Source: Nocardia terpenica (GTDB lineage Bacteria; Actinomycetota; Actinomycetes; Mycobacteriales; Mycobacteriaceae). Taken from it: a DNA stretch of 64,000 nucleotides. This document shows positions 1-8,337 of the stretch, piece after piece. Below the pieces are notes generated by a model. It ran no database searches and had not been told where the DNA came from. It was given only the letters and a program-made list of their open reading frames with translations. Position numbers and translations under genes: made by a program. Every line of letters starts with the position of its first letter. Within the stretch, counting starts at the first letter, position 1. The DNA is taken from assembly GCF_013186535.1 (NCBI RefSeq), contig NZ_JABMCZ010000002.1, positions 1,674,001-1,738,000 on the forward strand, given 5' to 3'.

Positions 1-165
1 CCGTGTCGGGTTTGCGGGCGTTGTGGCGCAGCGGGAGTGGGGATCGGGCGTGTGAGGGGGATGGGCGACAAACTGGCTACCCGGTGTGGGTGGGGGAGGC
101 GGCCGGGGGCGGGCATGGCCGGGCCGCGAGCCGGGTGGGGCATCGGCTCGCGGCGGGTGGGCGAA

Positions 166-456
166 TTATTTGGTGCGGGGGCGGGAGTGGAAGCCGAGGC
201 CCTCGTCCTGGGCGCCCATCCAGGCGGCCTCGTCGGACTTGCTGTCCGGGACGTAGATGACCTCCTGTTCGCGCTGCCGCGCGACCTCGGGCGGCGGTGA
301 CTGCTCGAACTCGTCGGCGTCGATGGCGAGCCGTTCGAGGTCGTTCTCCAGGCGCCGTACCGATTTGGCCTCTCCGTAATGGGTGCGCAGTGCGCCGATG
401 GACTGCCGGAGCTGGCCGACGGCGAAGCGGAGCTCCGCGATCTCGCTGCGTGTCAT
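166..456 (-). CDS. small helical protein of unknown function
   Basis: 96-residue protein that I do not recognise as a named family. The ATG at 456 was chosen over longer upstream options because it follows a near-perfect ribosome binding site (GAGGAGG, about 6 bases upstream). The first 60 residues are rich in Leu, Arg and Glu with heptad-like spacing and look like a long helix or short coiled coil; the acidic tail ends in a basic patch. There is no signal peptide or membrane segment, so it is probably cytoplasmic. The region upstream holds two GTGATCT copies (about 490-497 and 521-527) that could be regulator half-sites. Nothing supports a specific function. Confidence 0.7.
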   Translation of the reverse strand: MTRSEIAELRFAVGQLRQSIGALRTHYGEAKSVRRLENDLERLAIDADEFEQSPPPEVARQREQEVIYVPDSKSDEAAWMGAQDEGLGFHSRPRTK

Positions 457-589
457 CGAAACCTCCTCTAGCCTGTGATTGACCACACACGGTGATCTAC
501 AACACAGTACGTGATCTTCGGCGATCTGGCTCGTCGGGATTTCGAACATTGCTGATCACGTCAGGAATCGGTGGGTTTTCCCTAGACTT

Positions 590-1540
590 TCACCCCGCGA
601 CGGCGAAGGCGGGCGCGTGGCCGCCCGCGGTCCGCGCCGCGCGTTCCACCAGGGCCACGATCGCCACCGCCACCTCCTCGGCGCGCTCCATGATCACGCT
701 GTGCCCGGCTCCGTCGAGGCGGACCAGTTCGGCCCCGGTGAGTTGCGACGCCAGCACCGCCGAATGCGCGAAGGGAATCATCAGGTCGGCCGACCCGCCC
801 AGCACCAGGGCCGGGAGATCGGCCAGCAGCCGCAGCGTCGCGGTCTCGTCGAAGCGGATCAGCGAATCCAGGAAGCAGGCCATGGTGAGCAGCGGCGTGT
901 CGTTGAGCATCGCGGTGGCGACGGCGACCACCCGCGGATTCACCCGTCGGGTACCGAAGCTCGCCTCGCGCATGATGGGCTCGAAGACGCGGCGGCTCAA
1001 CCGTTTCGACGCCTGCAGGACCCGCGGCGCCCGCCGCACCGCCACCCGCAGCGAGGTCACCGTGCGCCGATTCAGGACGCGGGCCAGGCCCACCGTGGTG
1101 AGCCCCCCGGCCGTGGCCGCGAGCAGCCCGACGCCGATCACGCGCGCGCCGATCGCCTCCGGGAACAGCCGGGCGTAGGCGAGCACCACCATCGCGCCCA
1201 TCGAATGCCCGATCAGCACCACCGGTCCGGTCGGCACGACCGCACGCAGCACCGCGTCCAGATCCAGGCCGAGCTGTTCGACGGTGTAGCTGGCCGGGTC
1301 CGCCGCCCCGGATTCGCCGTGGCCGCGGTGGTCGTAGAACACCATGCGGGTGTCGCTCCCCCACTGCCGCAGCAACTGGTCGCGCAGGAAGGACCAGGAT
1401 TCGGCCCGCAGGCAGTGGCCGTGCACGAAGACCACGGTGAGCGGGGCGTCGGCCGCGCCGAGGGTACGCACGGCGAGCGGTGTGCCATCGTCGGCGCTGA
1501 CGGTGAGGCGGTGATCGGCGCGAAGGGCGATCGGGGACAT
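590..1540 (-). CDS. alpha/beta hydrolase
   Basis: 316-residue alpha/beta hydrolase, probably a soluble esterase, lipase or peptidase of unknown substrate. The sequence shows the oxyanion motif HGH at 40-42, the nucleophile elbow GHSMG with Ser113, an acidic residue in GGSADLMIP (Asp252) and the histidine in GAGHS (His280). This completes a plausible Ser-Asp-His triad. There is no obvious signal peptide. The gene is divergent from the epoxide hydrolase gene and shares with it a 666-bp intergenic region filled by a tandem array. Length and motif order fit the mycobacterial alpha/beta hydrolases of about 300 residues. Confidence 0.9.
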   Translation of the reverse strand: MSPIALRADHRLTVSADDGTPLAVRTLGAADAPLTVVFVHGHCLRAESWSFLRDQLLRQWGSDTRMVFYDHRGHGESGAADPASYTVEQLGLDLDAVLRAVVPTGPVVLIGHSMGAMVVLAYARLFPEAIGARVIGVGLLAATAGGLTTVGLARVLNRRTVTSLRVAVRRAPRVLQASKRLSRRVFEPIMREASFGTRRVNPRVVAVATAMLNDTPLLTMACFLDSLIRFDETATLRLLADLPALVLGGSADLMIPFAHSAVLASQLTGAELVRLDGAGHSVIMERAEEVAVAIVALVERAARTAGGHAPAFAVAG

Positions 1541-1747
1541 GACGTGCTCCTGAACAGTCCGCTCTTGCCCGGTTGTCGAGTGGGATTTCCGGCGCGTCGG
1601 CCACCGGAACCCGGTGTTATGGACACGTTGTGCAATCGCCGCTGTCGGTAGACGACGGATCGGCTGAAACTCGTTGTCTCATAGTCGATATGCCTATCTA
1701 TCGAGTCGACTAGAGATCGCTAGATCTTCCTGTCCTCCCATGCGTAG

Positions 1748-2018
1748 GTCCTCGCGAGGCCCCGGCACGTTCTCGCGAGGCCCCGGCACGTTCTCGCGAG
1801 GCCCCGGCACGTTCTCGCGAGGCCCCGGCACGTTCTCGCGAGGCCCCGGCACGTTCTCGCGAGGCCCCGGCACGTTCTCGCGAGGCCCCGGCACGTTCTC
1901 GCGAGGCCCCGGCACGTTCTCGCGAGGCCCCGGCACGTTCTCGCGAGGCCCCGGCACGTTCTCGCGAGGTCCCGGCACGTTCTCGCAAGGTCCCGGCACG
2001 TTCTCGCAAGGTCCCGGC
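1748..2018. repeat. 21-bp tandem array, about 13 units
   Basis: About 13 near-identical 21-bp units. Each contains GGCCCCGGCACG followed by the spacer TTCTCGCGA. The last units on the right change to GGTCCCGGCACG and merge into the dyad element at 2011-2035, whose outer arm reads GGTCCCGGCATG. Read leftwards, the array is the 3' arm of that element plus a 9-base spacer, repeated. The near-identity of units implies recent amplification or homogenisation. Confidence 0.95.
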
Positions 2019-2035
2019 ATGCTTTTGGCCGGGAC
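2011..2035 (-). repeat. dispersed dyad element, copy 1
   Basis: Inverted repeat with arms GTCCCGGC and GCCGGGAC around a 9-base loop. On the minus strand the loop reads CAAAAGCAT. It is the right-hand terminus of the 21-bp array. Unlike most copies it does not follow a stop codon; it lies between divergent genes and faces copy 2 only 25 bp away. Confidence 0.9.
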
Positions 2036-2060
2036 CCACAGGGCCCGACGGCTGTCGGTA

Positions 2061-2087
2061 GATTCCGGCCAAAAGCGTGCCGGAATC
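2061..2087 (+). repeat. dispersed dyad element, copy 2
   Basis: Arms GATTCCGGC and GCCGGAATC around loop CAAAAGCGT on the plus strand. The arms differ from copy 1 at paired positions yet stay complementary. It points away from copy 1, so the two form an inverted pair upstream of the epoxide hydrolase gene. Confidence 0.9.
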
Positions 2088-2109
2088 ACAAGGTCGAGGC
2101 GCGATAGCT

Positions 2110-2143
2110 CTATCTAGCCATATCTAGGGCAACCACTAGATAG
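2110..2143. promoter_or_regulatory. possible operator with TATCTAG half-sites
   Basis: CTATCTAG (2110-2117) and CTAGATAG (2136-2143) are perfect inverted arms, with a third TATCTAG at 2121-2127 between them. They lie 65-100 bp upstream of the epoxide hydrolase start. The arrangement suits a dimeric repressor, but no promoter hexamers or cognate regulator could be assigned. Confidence 0.35.
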
Positions 2144-2206
2144 GCCGATAATCTCCAGTCAGATCTAGGACCAGAGCTGTCCTACATCCCCTCTACCGTT
2201 CTTCCC

Positions 2207-3337
2207 ATGAGCACAGAGATCCGCCCCTTCCGCATCGACATCCCCCAGTCCGACCTCGACGACCTGCATCGCCGCCTCGCCGACACCCGGTGGGCCGGAC
2301 AGCTGCCCGGTACCGGCCGCGAGCGCGGCGTGCCGGTGGCGGAGGTGCGGGAGTGGGCCCGGTACTGGCGCACCGAATACGACTGGCGGGCACAGGAGCG
2401 GCGGCTCAACGAGTTTCCGCAGTATCTGACCGAGATCGACGGCCTGGACGTGCATTTCGTGCACGTGCGCTCGCCCGAGCCGGATGCCGTGCCGCTGGTG
2501 CTCAACCACGGCTGGCCCAATACCTTCGCCGAATTCGCGGAGCTGATCGGCCCGCTGACCGATCCCCGCGCGCACGGCGGCGATCCGGCGCGGGCCTTCC
2601 ACGTGGTGGTGCCGTCGGTGCCCGGCTTCGCGTTCTCCGCCGCGCCGGGCGATACCGGCTGGACCGCCGAGCGGGTCGCGCGGATGTGGCTGGTGCTGAT
2701 GGACCGGCTCGGCTACCGCCGCTTCGGCGTGCAGGGCGGCGATTTCGGGTCCTACGTCGCCACCGCCATGGCCGAGGCGGCGCCGGATCGGGTACTGGGC
2801 CTGTACATCACCGCCGGGCTGGGCATCCCGACGCCCGCCGACGTGCCCGATCTGACCGACGCCGAGCGCGCCGGGTACGAGGCGATGATGTCGGCGGACT
2901 GGACGACCGGCGTCGACCATCACGCGCTGTTGCGTTCGGCCCCACAGACGTTCGCGCTCGGCTGGACCGACTCCCCGGCAGCGGCGCTGGCCTGGATGCT
3001 GCAGAAGTTCCAGGAATTCTCCAGCGCCGCGGCACTCGACGACGCGATAGCCCGCGACGAGGTCCTCACCACCGTCGCCCTCTACTGGTTCACCGCCACC
3101 TTCGCGACCTCGGCCTGGCCCTACTACGACAGCACCGGATTCGCCTGGCCCACCGGCTCGGCCCAGGTCCCGACCGGCGTTTACAGCAGCACACCGGGCA
3201 TCCGCCGCCTCGCCGAACGCACGGCGAAGATCGTGCACTGGCCCGAGCACAACCCGTCCGGGCATCACTTCATCGCCATGGACCAGTCCACCGCCTACGC
3301 CGCCGACCTCCGCGAATTCTTCGCCACGCTCGGCTAG
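2207..3337 (+). CDS. epoxide hydrolase family protein
   Basis: 376-residue protein with the N-terminal epoxide hydrolase cap domain (about 1-110) followed by an alpha/beta hydrolase core. HGWP at 101-104 is the oxyanion-hole motif of this family. GGDFG at 177-181 supplies Asp179 as nucleophile, in place of the serine of esterases, and the C-terminal SGHHF carries the general-base histidine (353/354). Members open epoxides to diols through an alkyl-enzyme ester. The protein is probably cytosolic. The exact substrate cannot be read from sequence; some relatives act on juvenile-hormone-like or lipid epoxides. Confidence 0.9.
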   Translation: MSTEIRPFRIDIPQSDLDDLHRRLADTRWAGQLPGTGRERGVPVAEVREWARYWRTEYDWRAQERRLNEFPQYLTEIDGLDVHFVHVRSPEPDAVPLVLNHGWPNTFAEFAELIGPLTDPRAHGGDPARAFHVVVPSVPGFAFSAAPGDTGWTAERVARMWLVLMDRLGYRRFGVQGGDFGSYVATAMAEAAPDRVLGLYITAGLGIPTPADVPDLTDAERAGYEAMMSADWTTGVDHHALLRSAPQTFALGWTDSPAAALAWMLQKFQEFSSAAALDDAIARDEVLTTVALYWFTATFATSAWPYYDSTGFAWPTGSAQVPTGVYSSTPGIRRLAERTAKIVHWPEHNPSGHHFIAMDQSTAYAADLREFFATLG

Positions 3338-3378
3338 TTCGGTCCGCCGGAGTCACGTTGTGCTTCTTGGGCTCCGGC

Positions 3379-5334
3379 CTATGTCGTCGCGCCGGTGCGG
3401 GTCGAGGGGAGGAATGGCGAGAGCAGGTTCTGTTCCGTGGATGGGCCGAACTGCCATTCGGCGATCCACGGCCCCGTTCCCTCGCTGGGGTCGAGCACGC
3501 CGCCCTCGAGCCAGCGGAAGCGGCCGTCCAGGAGGGCGCGGGTCACGGTGGTGTCGGTGTCGTCGGTGTTGTCCCACAGGGCGGCGAACAGCTGGTGCAC
3601 GCGGATTCGGGCCTGCTTGCAGAAAGCGTCGGCCAGCTGTTCGGCGGCCGGGGCCTCGGGGCTGTCCTCGGCCCGCAGCGCCTGGGCCCGCACGCAGGCC
3701 GCCGACATCGCGAACAGCTCCGCGCCGATGTCGACGATGCGGCCCAGGAAGCCCTGGCGGTACTCGAGTTTCGCCTGCCAGCGCGCCATCGCGTACATCA
3801 GCGAGCGCGCCTGCTTGCGCGCGGAGCGCTCGACGAAGCGCAGATGCCGTGCCAGCGGCCCGAATTCGGCGTAGGTGGCGGGCACGGTGCCCGCGCCGAC
3901 GGCCAACTGCGGGAACCACCTGGCGTAGAAACCGCTCGCGCCCACCGCCGCCTTGGCCTTGTCCTTGAACTCGGCATTGCGGTCGACCAGTGCCCCGGCG
4001 GCGGCCATGTGCGCGTCGGCCATCTCGCGGGCGATCAGCAGCCGCATGATCTCGCTGGAGCCCTCGAAGATCCGGTTGATGCGCAGATCGCGGACCAACT
4101 GCTCGGCGGCGACCGCGCGTTCGCCGCGCGCCCGCAGCGAGGCGGCCGTCTCGTAGCCGCGGCCGCCGCGGATCTGGACCAGCTCGTCGGCGATGCGGCA
4201 GCTCATCTCCGAGGCCCACAGCTTGGCCAGCGCCGCCTCGATGCGAATGTCGTTGCGGTCCTCGTCGCACATGGCGCCGGACAGGTCCAGCGCGGCCTCC
4301 AGCGCGAAAGTCGTTGCGGCGATGAAGGACAGCTTCGCGCCCACCGCGGCATGCTCGCCGACCGGCCGCCCCCACTGCACCCGCGCGGCCGACCATTCCC
4401 GGCCGATCTTGAGCGACCACTTGGCCGCCGCCGTGCACAGCGCCGGAATGGCGAGCCGCCCGGCGTTGAGGGTCGTCAACGCGATCTTCAGGCCGTCGCC
4501 CTCGCGGCCGATGAGATTGCGCGCGGGCACCCGCACCTTGTCCATGCGGGTGACGCCGTTCTCGATGCCGCGCAGGCCCATGAAGGCATTGCGGCGCTCC
4601 ACGGTGATGCCCGGCGAGTCGGCCTCCACCACGAACGCGGAGATGCCGCCGCGATGGCCCTCGCTGCGGGGCACCCGTGCCATCACCACCAGCAACTCGG
4701 CGACCACGCCGTTGGTGGTCCACAGCTTCACGCCGCTGAGCTCGTACGCCTCGCCATCCGCGGTCGGCGTGGCGGTGGAGGCCATCCGCGCCGGGTCGGA
4801 GCCGACGTCGGGCTCGGTGAGCAGAAAGGCGCTGACCGCTCCTTTCGCGCAGCGCGGCAGGAACTCTCGCTTCTGCTCGGGTGTCCCGGCCAGCTTCAGC
4901 GGTTCCGGCACGCCGATGGACTGGTGCGCCGACAGCAGCACGCCGAGGCTGGGATGCGCCGAGCCGACGAGCATCAGCGCCCGGTTGTAGCCGACCTGCG
5001 AAAGTCCCTGTCCGCCGTACTCTTCCGGGATCTTCAGGCCGAAGCAGCCGTGCTCGGCCAGCCCCTGGACGTACTCGGCGGGAATCTTCGACTCCGCCTC
5101 GATCGCCTCGCCGTCGATGATCTCGCAGAAGGCGCGCAGTCGGGTCAGGTACGCCTCGGTCTTGGCGGAGTCCTCCGCCGAGGGCCGCGGGTACGGGTGG
5201 ATCAGGTCGAGCCGGAAGCGACCGAGAAACATCTCCTTCGCGAACGACGGCTTGGCCCAGGTCGTTTCGCGGGATTCCTCGACGAGCGCCCGGGCCTGTT
5301 CCTCGGTGGCGTCGACTTTCGCGGTGGTCGCCAT
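3379..5334 (-). CDS. acyl-CoA dehydrogenase, long form
   Basis: 651-residue acyl-CoA dehydrogenase, a beta-oxidation flavoenzyme introducing the 2,3-double bond in fatty acyl-CoA. It has the FAD/substrate region TEPDVGSDPA, the central WTTNG segment and the C-terminal FEGSSEIMR motif, whose first Glu is expected to be the catalytic base. After the usual core of about 440 residues it has an extension of roughly 180 helical residues, as in VLCAD/ACAD9-like enzymes. The ATG at 5334 was preferred because it has a GAGGAGG site just upstream; an ATG ten codons earlier lacks one. The gene stands alone, convergent with the epoxide hydrolase gene. Confidence 0.92.
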   Translation of the reverse strand: MATTAKVDATEEQARALVEESRETTWAKPSFAKEMFLGRFRLDLIHPYPRPSAEDSAKTEAYLTRLRAFCEIIDGEAIEAESKIPAEYVQGLAEHGCFGLKIPEEYGGQGLSQVGYNRALMLVGSAHPSLGVLLSAHQSIGVPEPLKLAGTPEQKREFLPRCAKGAVSAFLLTEPDVGSDPARMASTATPTADGEAYELSGVKLWTTNGVVAELLVVMARVPRSEGHRGGISAFVVEADSPGITVERRNAFMGLRGIENGVTRMDKVRVPARNLIGREGDGLKIALTTLNAGRLAIPALCTAAAKWSLKIGREWSAARVQWGRPVGEHAAVGAKLSFIAATTFALEAALDLSGAMCDEDRNDIRIEAALAKLWASEMSCRIADELVQIRGGRGYETAASLRARGERAVAAEQLVRDLRINRIFEGSSEIMRLLIAREMADAHMAAAGALVDRNAEFKDKAKAAVGASGFYARWFPQLAVGAGTVPATYAEFGPLARHLRFVERSARKQARSLMYAMARWQAKLEYRQGFLGRIVDIGAELFAMSAACVRAQALRAEDSPEAPAAEQLADAFCKQARIRVHQLFAALWDNTDDTDTTVTRALLDGRFRWLEGGVLDPSEGTGPWIAEWQFGPSTEQNLLSPFLPSTRTGATT

Positions 5335-5465
5335 GCTGTCCTCCTCGGACGTGATCAGAATCACATTCGAGTGTAGGAGCGTTTGTTACTCACCGGTAGG
5401 GGTTGGCTTCTGTGAAATCTAACCGTCTCTAATGATCTTGGAATACAAGCGAATACGCGGCTACC

Positions 5466-5518
5466 ACCCACGCGTTCCCGGCCCGCGCCCACGTTGTTCC
5501 CGGCCCGCCCCCCACGTT
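5466..5518. repeat. short array, about 22-bp units, 2 to 3 copies
   Basis: Two imperfect copies of CACGTTGTTCCCGGC plus a C/G-rich spacer run directly into dyad copy 3, which supplies the final unit. Read on the minus strand they are 3' arms (GCCGGGAAC) plus spacer lying beyond the hairpin, the same arrangement as the larger arrays. Confidence 0.75.
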
Positions 5519-5545
5519 GTTCCCGGCATGCTTTTGGCCGGGAAC
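5519..5545 (-). repeat. dispersed dyad element, copy 3
   Basis: Arms GTTCCCGGC and GCCGGGAAC around loop CAAAAGCAT, read on the minus strand. It begins at the base immediately after the TGA of the AAA ATPase gene (5546-5548), so it would be the first structure in that gene's 3' untranslated region. There is no U-tract after it. Confidence 0.92.
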
Positions 5546-6730
5546 TCAGCTCACACTCCGCAGATACCGCCCGAAATGCGGCACAGTAAACCCAATAGTC
5601 CCCCGCTCCGCCGAATAAATGAGCCCCTTCTTGATCAACCCATCCCGCGCCGGAGACAGCGACGCGGGCTTGCGCCCGAGCTCGGCCGCCACCGCCGCGG
5701 TCGCCACCGGACCGTCGTCGCCGGACAGATCGGCCATGGCGCGCATGTACTCTCGCTCCGCCGGGGTCGCCCGCTCGTAGCGGGAGCCGAAGAAGCCGAC
5801 CGCCAGCTCCTCCTCGGCCGTGGGTGCGGCCAGCTCCACGTCCTCCGCGCCGATCGGGCTCTGCGTGGCCACGTCCCAGGTGGCCTTGCCGTACGCCTGC
5901 ACGAAGTACGGATAGCCGTCGGCCTTGCGGTACAGCGCATCCAGCGCGCCCTCGGTGAACTTCACCTGCTCGCGCTCGGCGGGCGCGATGAGCGCCAGGT
6001 CCGCCGATTCGCGGTCGAGCCGGTCGATGCGGTGGTAGCCGAACAGTCGCTCGGAGTAGCTCTTGGACGCCGACAGCACCGCGGGCAGGTGCGGCAAGCC
6101 CGCGCCCACCACGATCAACGGCGCTGCCTCCTGGCTCAATTCGTGGCACGCGCCGCAGACGGCGGAGACGTCGGCCGGTCCCAGATCCTGCATCTCGTCG
6201 ATGAACACCGCGATGCCCACGCCGCCGTCGCGGGCCACCTGCGCGGCCTCCATCAGCAGTTCCACCAGGTCGATCTCGATATCGCCGGAATCGGCCCGGC
6301 CGGTCACCGCGGGCACGTCGATGCCGGGCTGCCAGCGCTCGCGCATGCCCTTGTCCGCGGTGGCGCGCAGCGCGAAAGCCTTGAGGATGCCGAGGAAGTC
6401 GTCGACCAGCTCCGGATTGCGGTGCGCCACCGCGATCTGCCGCACCGCCATGTGCAGCGCCGAGGCCAGCGGCCGGCGCAGCTCCTGATCGGGTCGCGCC
6501 TCCAATTTGCCCGTGCCCCAGCCGCGCGTGCGCGCGGCCGAGCGAAGCTGGTTGAGCAGCACGGTCTTTCCGACCCCGCGCAGTCCGGTGAGCATCACGC
6601 TGCGCTCGGGCCGCCCGCGCGAGACGCGCTCCAGCACGATGTCGAAGGCGTCGAGCTGCTTGTCCCGGCCCGCGAGTTCGGGCGGCCGCTGGCCGGCGCC
6701 GGGGGCATACGGATTCCGCACGGGGTCCAT
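5546..6730 (-). CDS. AAA+ ATPase, ORC1/Cdc6-like fold with winged helix
   Basis: 394-residue P-loop ATPase. Walker A is GLRGVGKT (49-56) and Walker B is IAVFIDEMQDL with Asp178-Glu179. A sensor-like segment (VVGAGLP) follows, then a C-terminal part that resembles a winged helix (PATAAVAAELGRKPASLSPARDGL). This architecture matches single-protein STAND or ORC-like ATPases common in Actinobacteria and found next to no fixed partner. The role is unknown; DNA-dependent regulation is a reasonable guess from the winged helix. Its stop codon abuts dyad copy 3. The start at the ATG of MDPVRN was chosen because the aligned domain begins soon after. Confidence 0.82.
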   Translation of the reverse strand: MDPVRNPYAPGAGQRPPELAGRDKQLDAFDIVLERVSRGRPERSVMLTGLRGVGKTVLLNQLRSAARTRGWGTGKLEARPDQELRRPLASALHMAVRQIAVAHRNPELVDDFLGILKAFALRATADKGMRERWQPGIDVPAVTGRADSGDIEIDLVELLMEAAQVARDGGVGIAVFIDEMQDLGPADVSAVCGACHELSQEAAPLIVVGAGLPHLPAVLSASKSYSERLFGYHRIDRLDRESADLALIAPAEREQVKFTEGALDALYRKADGYPYFVQAYGKATWDVATQSPIGAEDVELAAPTAEEELAVGFFGSRYERATPAEREYMRAMADLSGDDGPVATAAVAAELGRKPASLSPARDGLIKKGLIYSAERGTIGFTVPHFGRYLRSVS

Positions 6731-6945
6731 GCCCGTACACCGTAGCGCGTGCCTTCCGCTTTCTCGCCGTATCTATCGAATGCCGTAGAGACGGATATCG
6801 AAGGGTCGTGGCGCCGTAGGAATCCGAATGGTCGGAAGGTGCGGATTGCGCTCGCCCTATTGCGCGGAGGTGGTCCCCCGCGGCCCCGGGCCCTTCTACG
6901 CTGGTGTCTGTTCGCGAACCTGATCCCCAGTTGCAGGGAGGGGCC

Positions 6946-7209
6946 ATGTCCGAGGAGTCCGTTCCCACCGTCGCGGAGGTGGTCGAGTCGTGGAACGTAC
7001 CGGCCGACGCACCGGTCGCCGCGCGCATCCGCAGCAACATACTGGTGGCCATCGAGCGCGGCTACGACGATCCGCAGTTGGTCGCCGACCTCGCGGTGGG
7101 CCCGCTGGTGATGGCGCTCGGGCAGTTGGAGGTCGAGCTCGCCGACGCCCGCCGCCGCATCGAGGACCTCGAACGGACCGTCTCCCCAGGTAACGGCGGC
7201 GCGCACTGA
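6946..7209 (+). CDS. small conserved-looking hypothetical protein
   Basis: 87 residues, mostly helical, with a C-terminal amphipathic helix (LGQLEVELADARRRIEDLERTV) suggesting dimerisation. No family recognised. The ATG at 6946 follows GGGAGGGG closely and is preferred over an in-frame GTG-type start 14 codons upstream. The gene is divergent from the AAA ATPase, with about 215 bp between, and is followed by a 400-bp leader region belonging to the next gene. Confidence 0.65.
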   Translation: MSEESVPTVAEVVESWNVPADAPVAARIRSNILVAIERGYDDPQLVADLAVGPLVMALGQLEVELADARRRIEDLERTVSPGNGGAH

Positions 7210-7399
7210 GCGGGTGTCCGAATTTGTAACGCGCGCGATTCTCGGTTCGATAACGCCTGTGCCCGAATCGATATCGCGCCGTGACCTACTGCCCGGGACC
7301 GCAGAACTGGGGTCTGTCCTGGGACTTCGTCGGTGTCGTATCGACACGCGCGCTGTGGGGTGGACAACACCCGCGCGTAGCCGTAATCTCTTCGTGACT
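7210..7399. other. gene-free stretch upstream of the riboswitch
   Basis: No gene seen. With the riboswitch it makes a 406-bp gap. It must contain the promoter for the NlpC/P60 transcript, but no convincing -35/-10 pair was identified. Confidence 0.5.
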
Positions 7400-7582
7400 T
7401 AGCGGAGTATGTCGCTCACCCCAGGGGCGGCCCGCTAGGCAGCCGCCTAATCGAGGGTCGGGTGGGCAGCCCGATCACCGAGCCGGGGAACCAGTTACAC
7501 GGGGTGAATCCCCTTCGGCCGCAAGGCCGTCGGGGTAGGGCCGATCTTCCCGACCCGAACCCGACAGCTAACCCGGTCGGCG
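7400..7582 (+). ncRNA. c-di-AMP (ydaO/yuaA) riboswitch
   Basis: The leader upstream of the NlpC/P60 gene has the hallmarks of the ydaO class. A purine-rich core contains GGGGAACC and then GGGGTGAATCCCC. Further downstream is the diagnostic CCCGACAGCTAACC followed by GGTCGGCG, which closes the structure. In Actinobacteria this riboswitch typically precedes resuscitation-promoting-factor and NlpC/P60 wall hydrolase genes and turns them off when c-di-AMP is high. Boundaries are approximate because the 5' helix is variable. Confidence 0.85.
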
Positions 7583-7615
7583 GAGTGGGCAGGAAGAAAC
7601 AGGAGACTCAGCTCG

Positions 7616-8305
7616 GTGGGTAAACACAGTCTGCAACGGGAGTCGCGACTCCCGAATTCCGTGAAGGGCGCCCTAGTTTTCGGCGCCGTCGCCGCCACAA
7701 CCGGTGCCATGCCCGCGATTCCGGCCATGGCCGCGACCATCAACATCCCCGGCGTCGGTAACTTCGACGTGCCGGTCGGCCCGCAGTTCGACCAGCAGGT
7801 CGGCCAGGTCAACCAGGCGCTCGCCGACCACGCCGACCAGATCAAGGAAGCCCAGCACGTGCTGGCGCCGCAGTCCATGGCCGGGCCGGGTCAGGCCGCC
7901 CCGGGGCTGCCCAACTTCGCGCCGCCGATGCCGGGCATGTTCCAGCAGCAGCACAACACCGCCGGCGATGTCGCGCTCGACGCCGCCCGCACGAAGATCG
8001 GCTCCGATTACGTGTGGGGCGCGTCCGGCCCGTCGTCCTTCGACTGCTCCGGCCTCGTGCAGTGGGCCTACAAGCAGGCCGGAATCCAGCTGCCGCGCAC
8101 CAGCTTCGAGATGTCGCACGTCGGCAAGCCGGTCGCCTTCGAGTCGCTGCGGCCGGGCGACCTGGTCATCCAGAACGGCGGCGGCCACGTGGCCATGTAC
8201 GCCGGCGACGGCAAGATCCTGCAGGCCCCGCAGTCGGGCGAGACCGTCAGCTACGCCTCGCTGAACCCGGACTCCATCGTCACCGCGCGCCGCGTCGCCG
8301 CCTGA
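7616..8305 (+). CDS. secreted NlpC/P60 peptidoglycan endopeptidase
   Basis: 229-residue exported wall hydrolase. A hydrophobic N-terminal segment (about 17-40) looks like a signal peptide ending near AMA-A. Residues 45-110 are a Pro/Gln-rich linker. The C-terminal NlpC/P60 domain (about 115-229) has the catalytic Cys144 in SSFDCSGLVQW and His191 in GGGHVAMY. Such enzymes cut the D-Glu to diaminopimelate bond in stem peptides, as RipA and RipB-type proteins do. Translation starts at GTG 7616 behind CAGGAGA. The c-di-AMP riboswitch leader links expression to wall and turgor signalling. Confidence 0.93.
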   Translation: MGKHSLQRESRLPNSVKGALVFGAVAATTGAMPAIPAMAATINIPGVGNFDVPVGPQFDQQVGQVNQALADHADQIKEAQHVLAPQSMAGPGQAAPGLPNFAPPMPGMFQQQHNTAGDVALDAARTKIGSDYVWGASGPSSFDCSGLVQWAYKQAGIQLPRTSFEMSHVGKPVAFESLRPGDLVIQNGGGHVAMYAGDGKILQAPQSGETVSYASLNPDSIVTARRVAA

Positions 8306-8337
8306 GCCCTGCTTCGCGAGCCCGTAACCTGGTACAC

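Larger units (their letters stand above)
1541..2206. other. 666-bp divergent intergenic region
   Basis: No gene is supported here. The region separates the divergent alpha/beta hydrolase and epoxide hydrolase genes. It contains a 21-bp tandem array (about 1748-2018), two copies of the dispersed dyad element in opposite orientations (2011-2035 and 2061-2087), and on both sides of the array a run of TATCTAG/CTAGATA words. Reading frames through the array encode only a seven-residue repeat and use both strands equally, so they are artefacts of the 21-bp period. Confidence 0.75.

Noticed and set aside
1748..2018. CRISPR array
   Set aside because: Units are contiguous 21-bp copies without unique spacers of 30-40 bp, and no cas genes are present. 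The same holds for the arrays at 12.5-13.0 and 61.4-61.9 kb.
1674..2117. Open frames on both strands through the 21-bp array, encoding a seven-residue repeat
   Set aside because: The period of 21 is a multiple of three, so all frames without a stop in the unit stay open. Both strands are equally open, there is no ribosome binding site, and it is a repeat artefact.
2290..5376. A 1028-codon open frame on the plus strand
   Set aside because: It runs in a shifted frame through the epoxide hydrolase gene and antisense to the acyl-CoA dehydrogenase gene. Its composition (Arg, Gly, Ala) is that of a GC-rich shadow frame.
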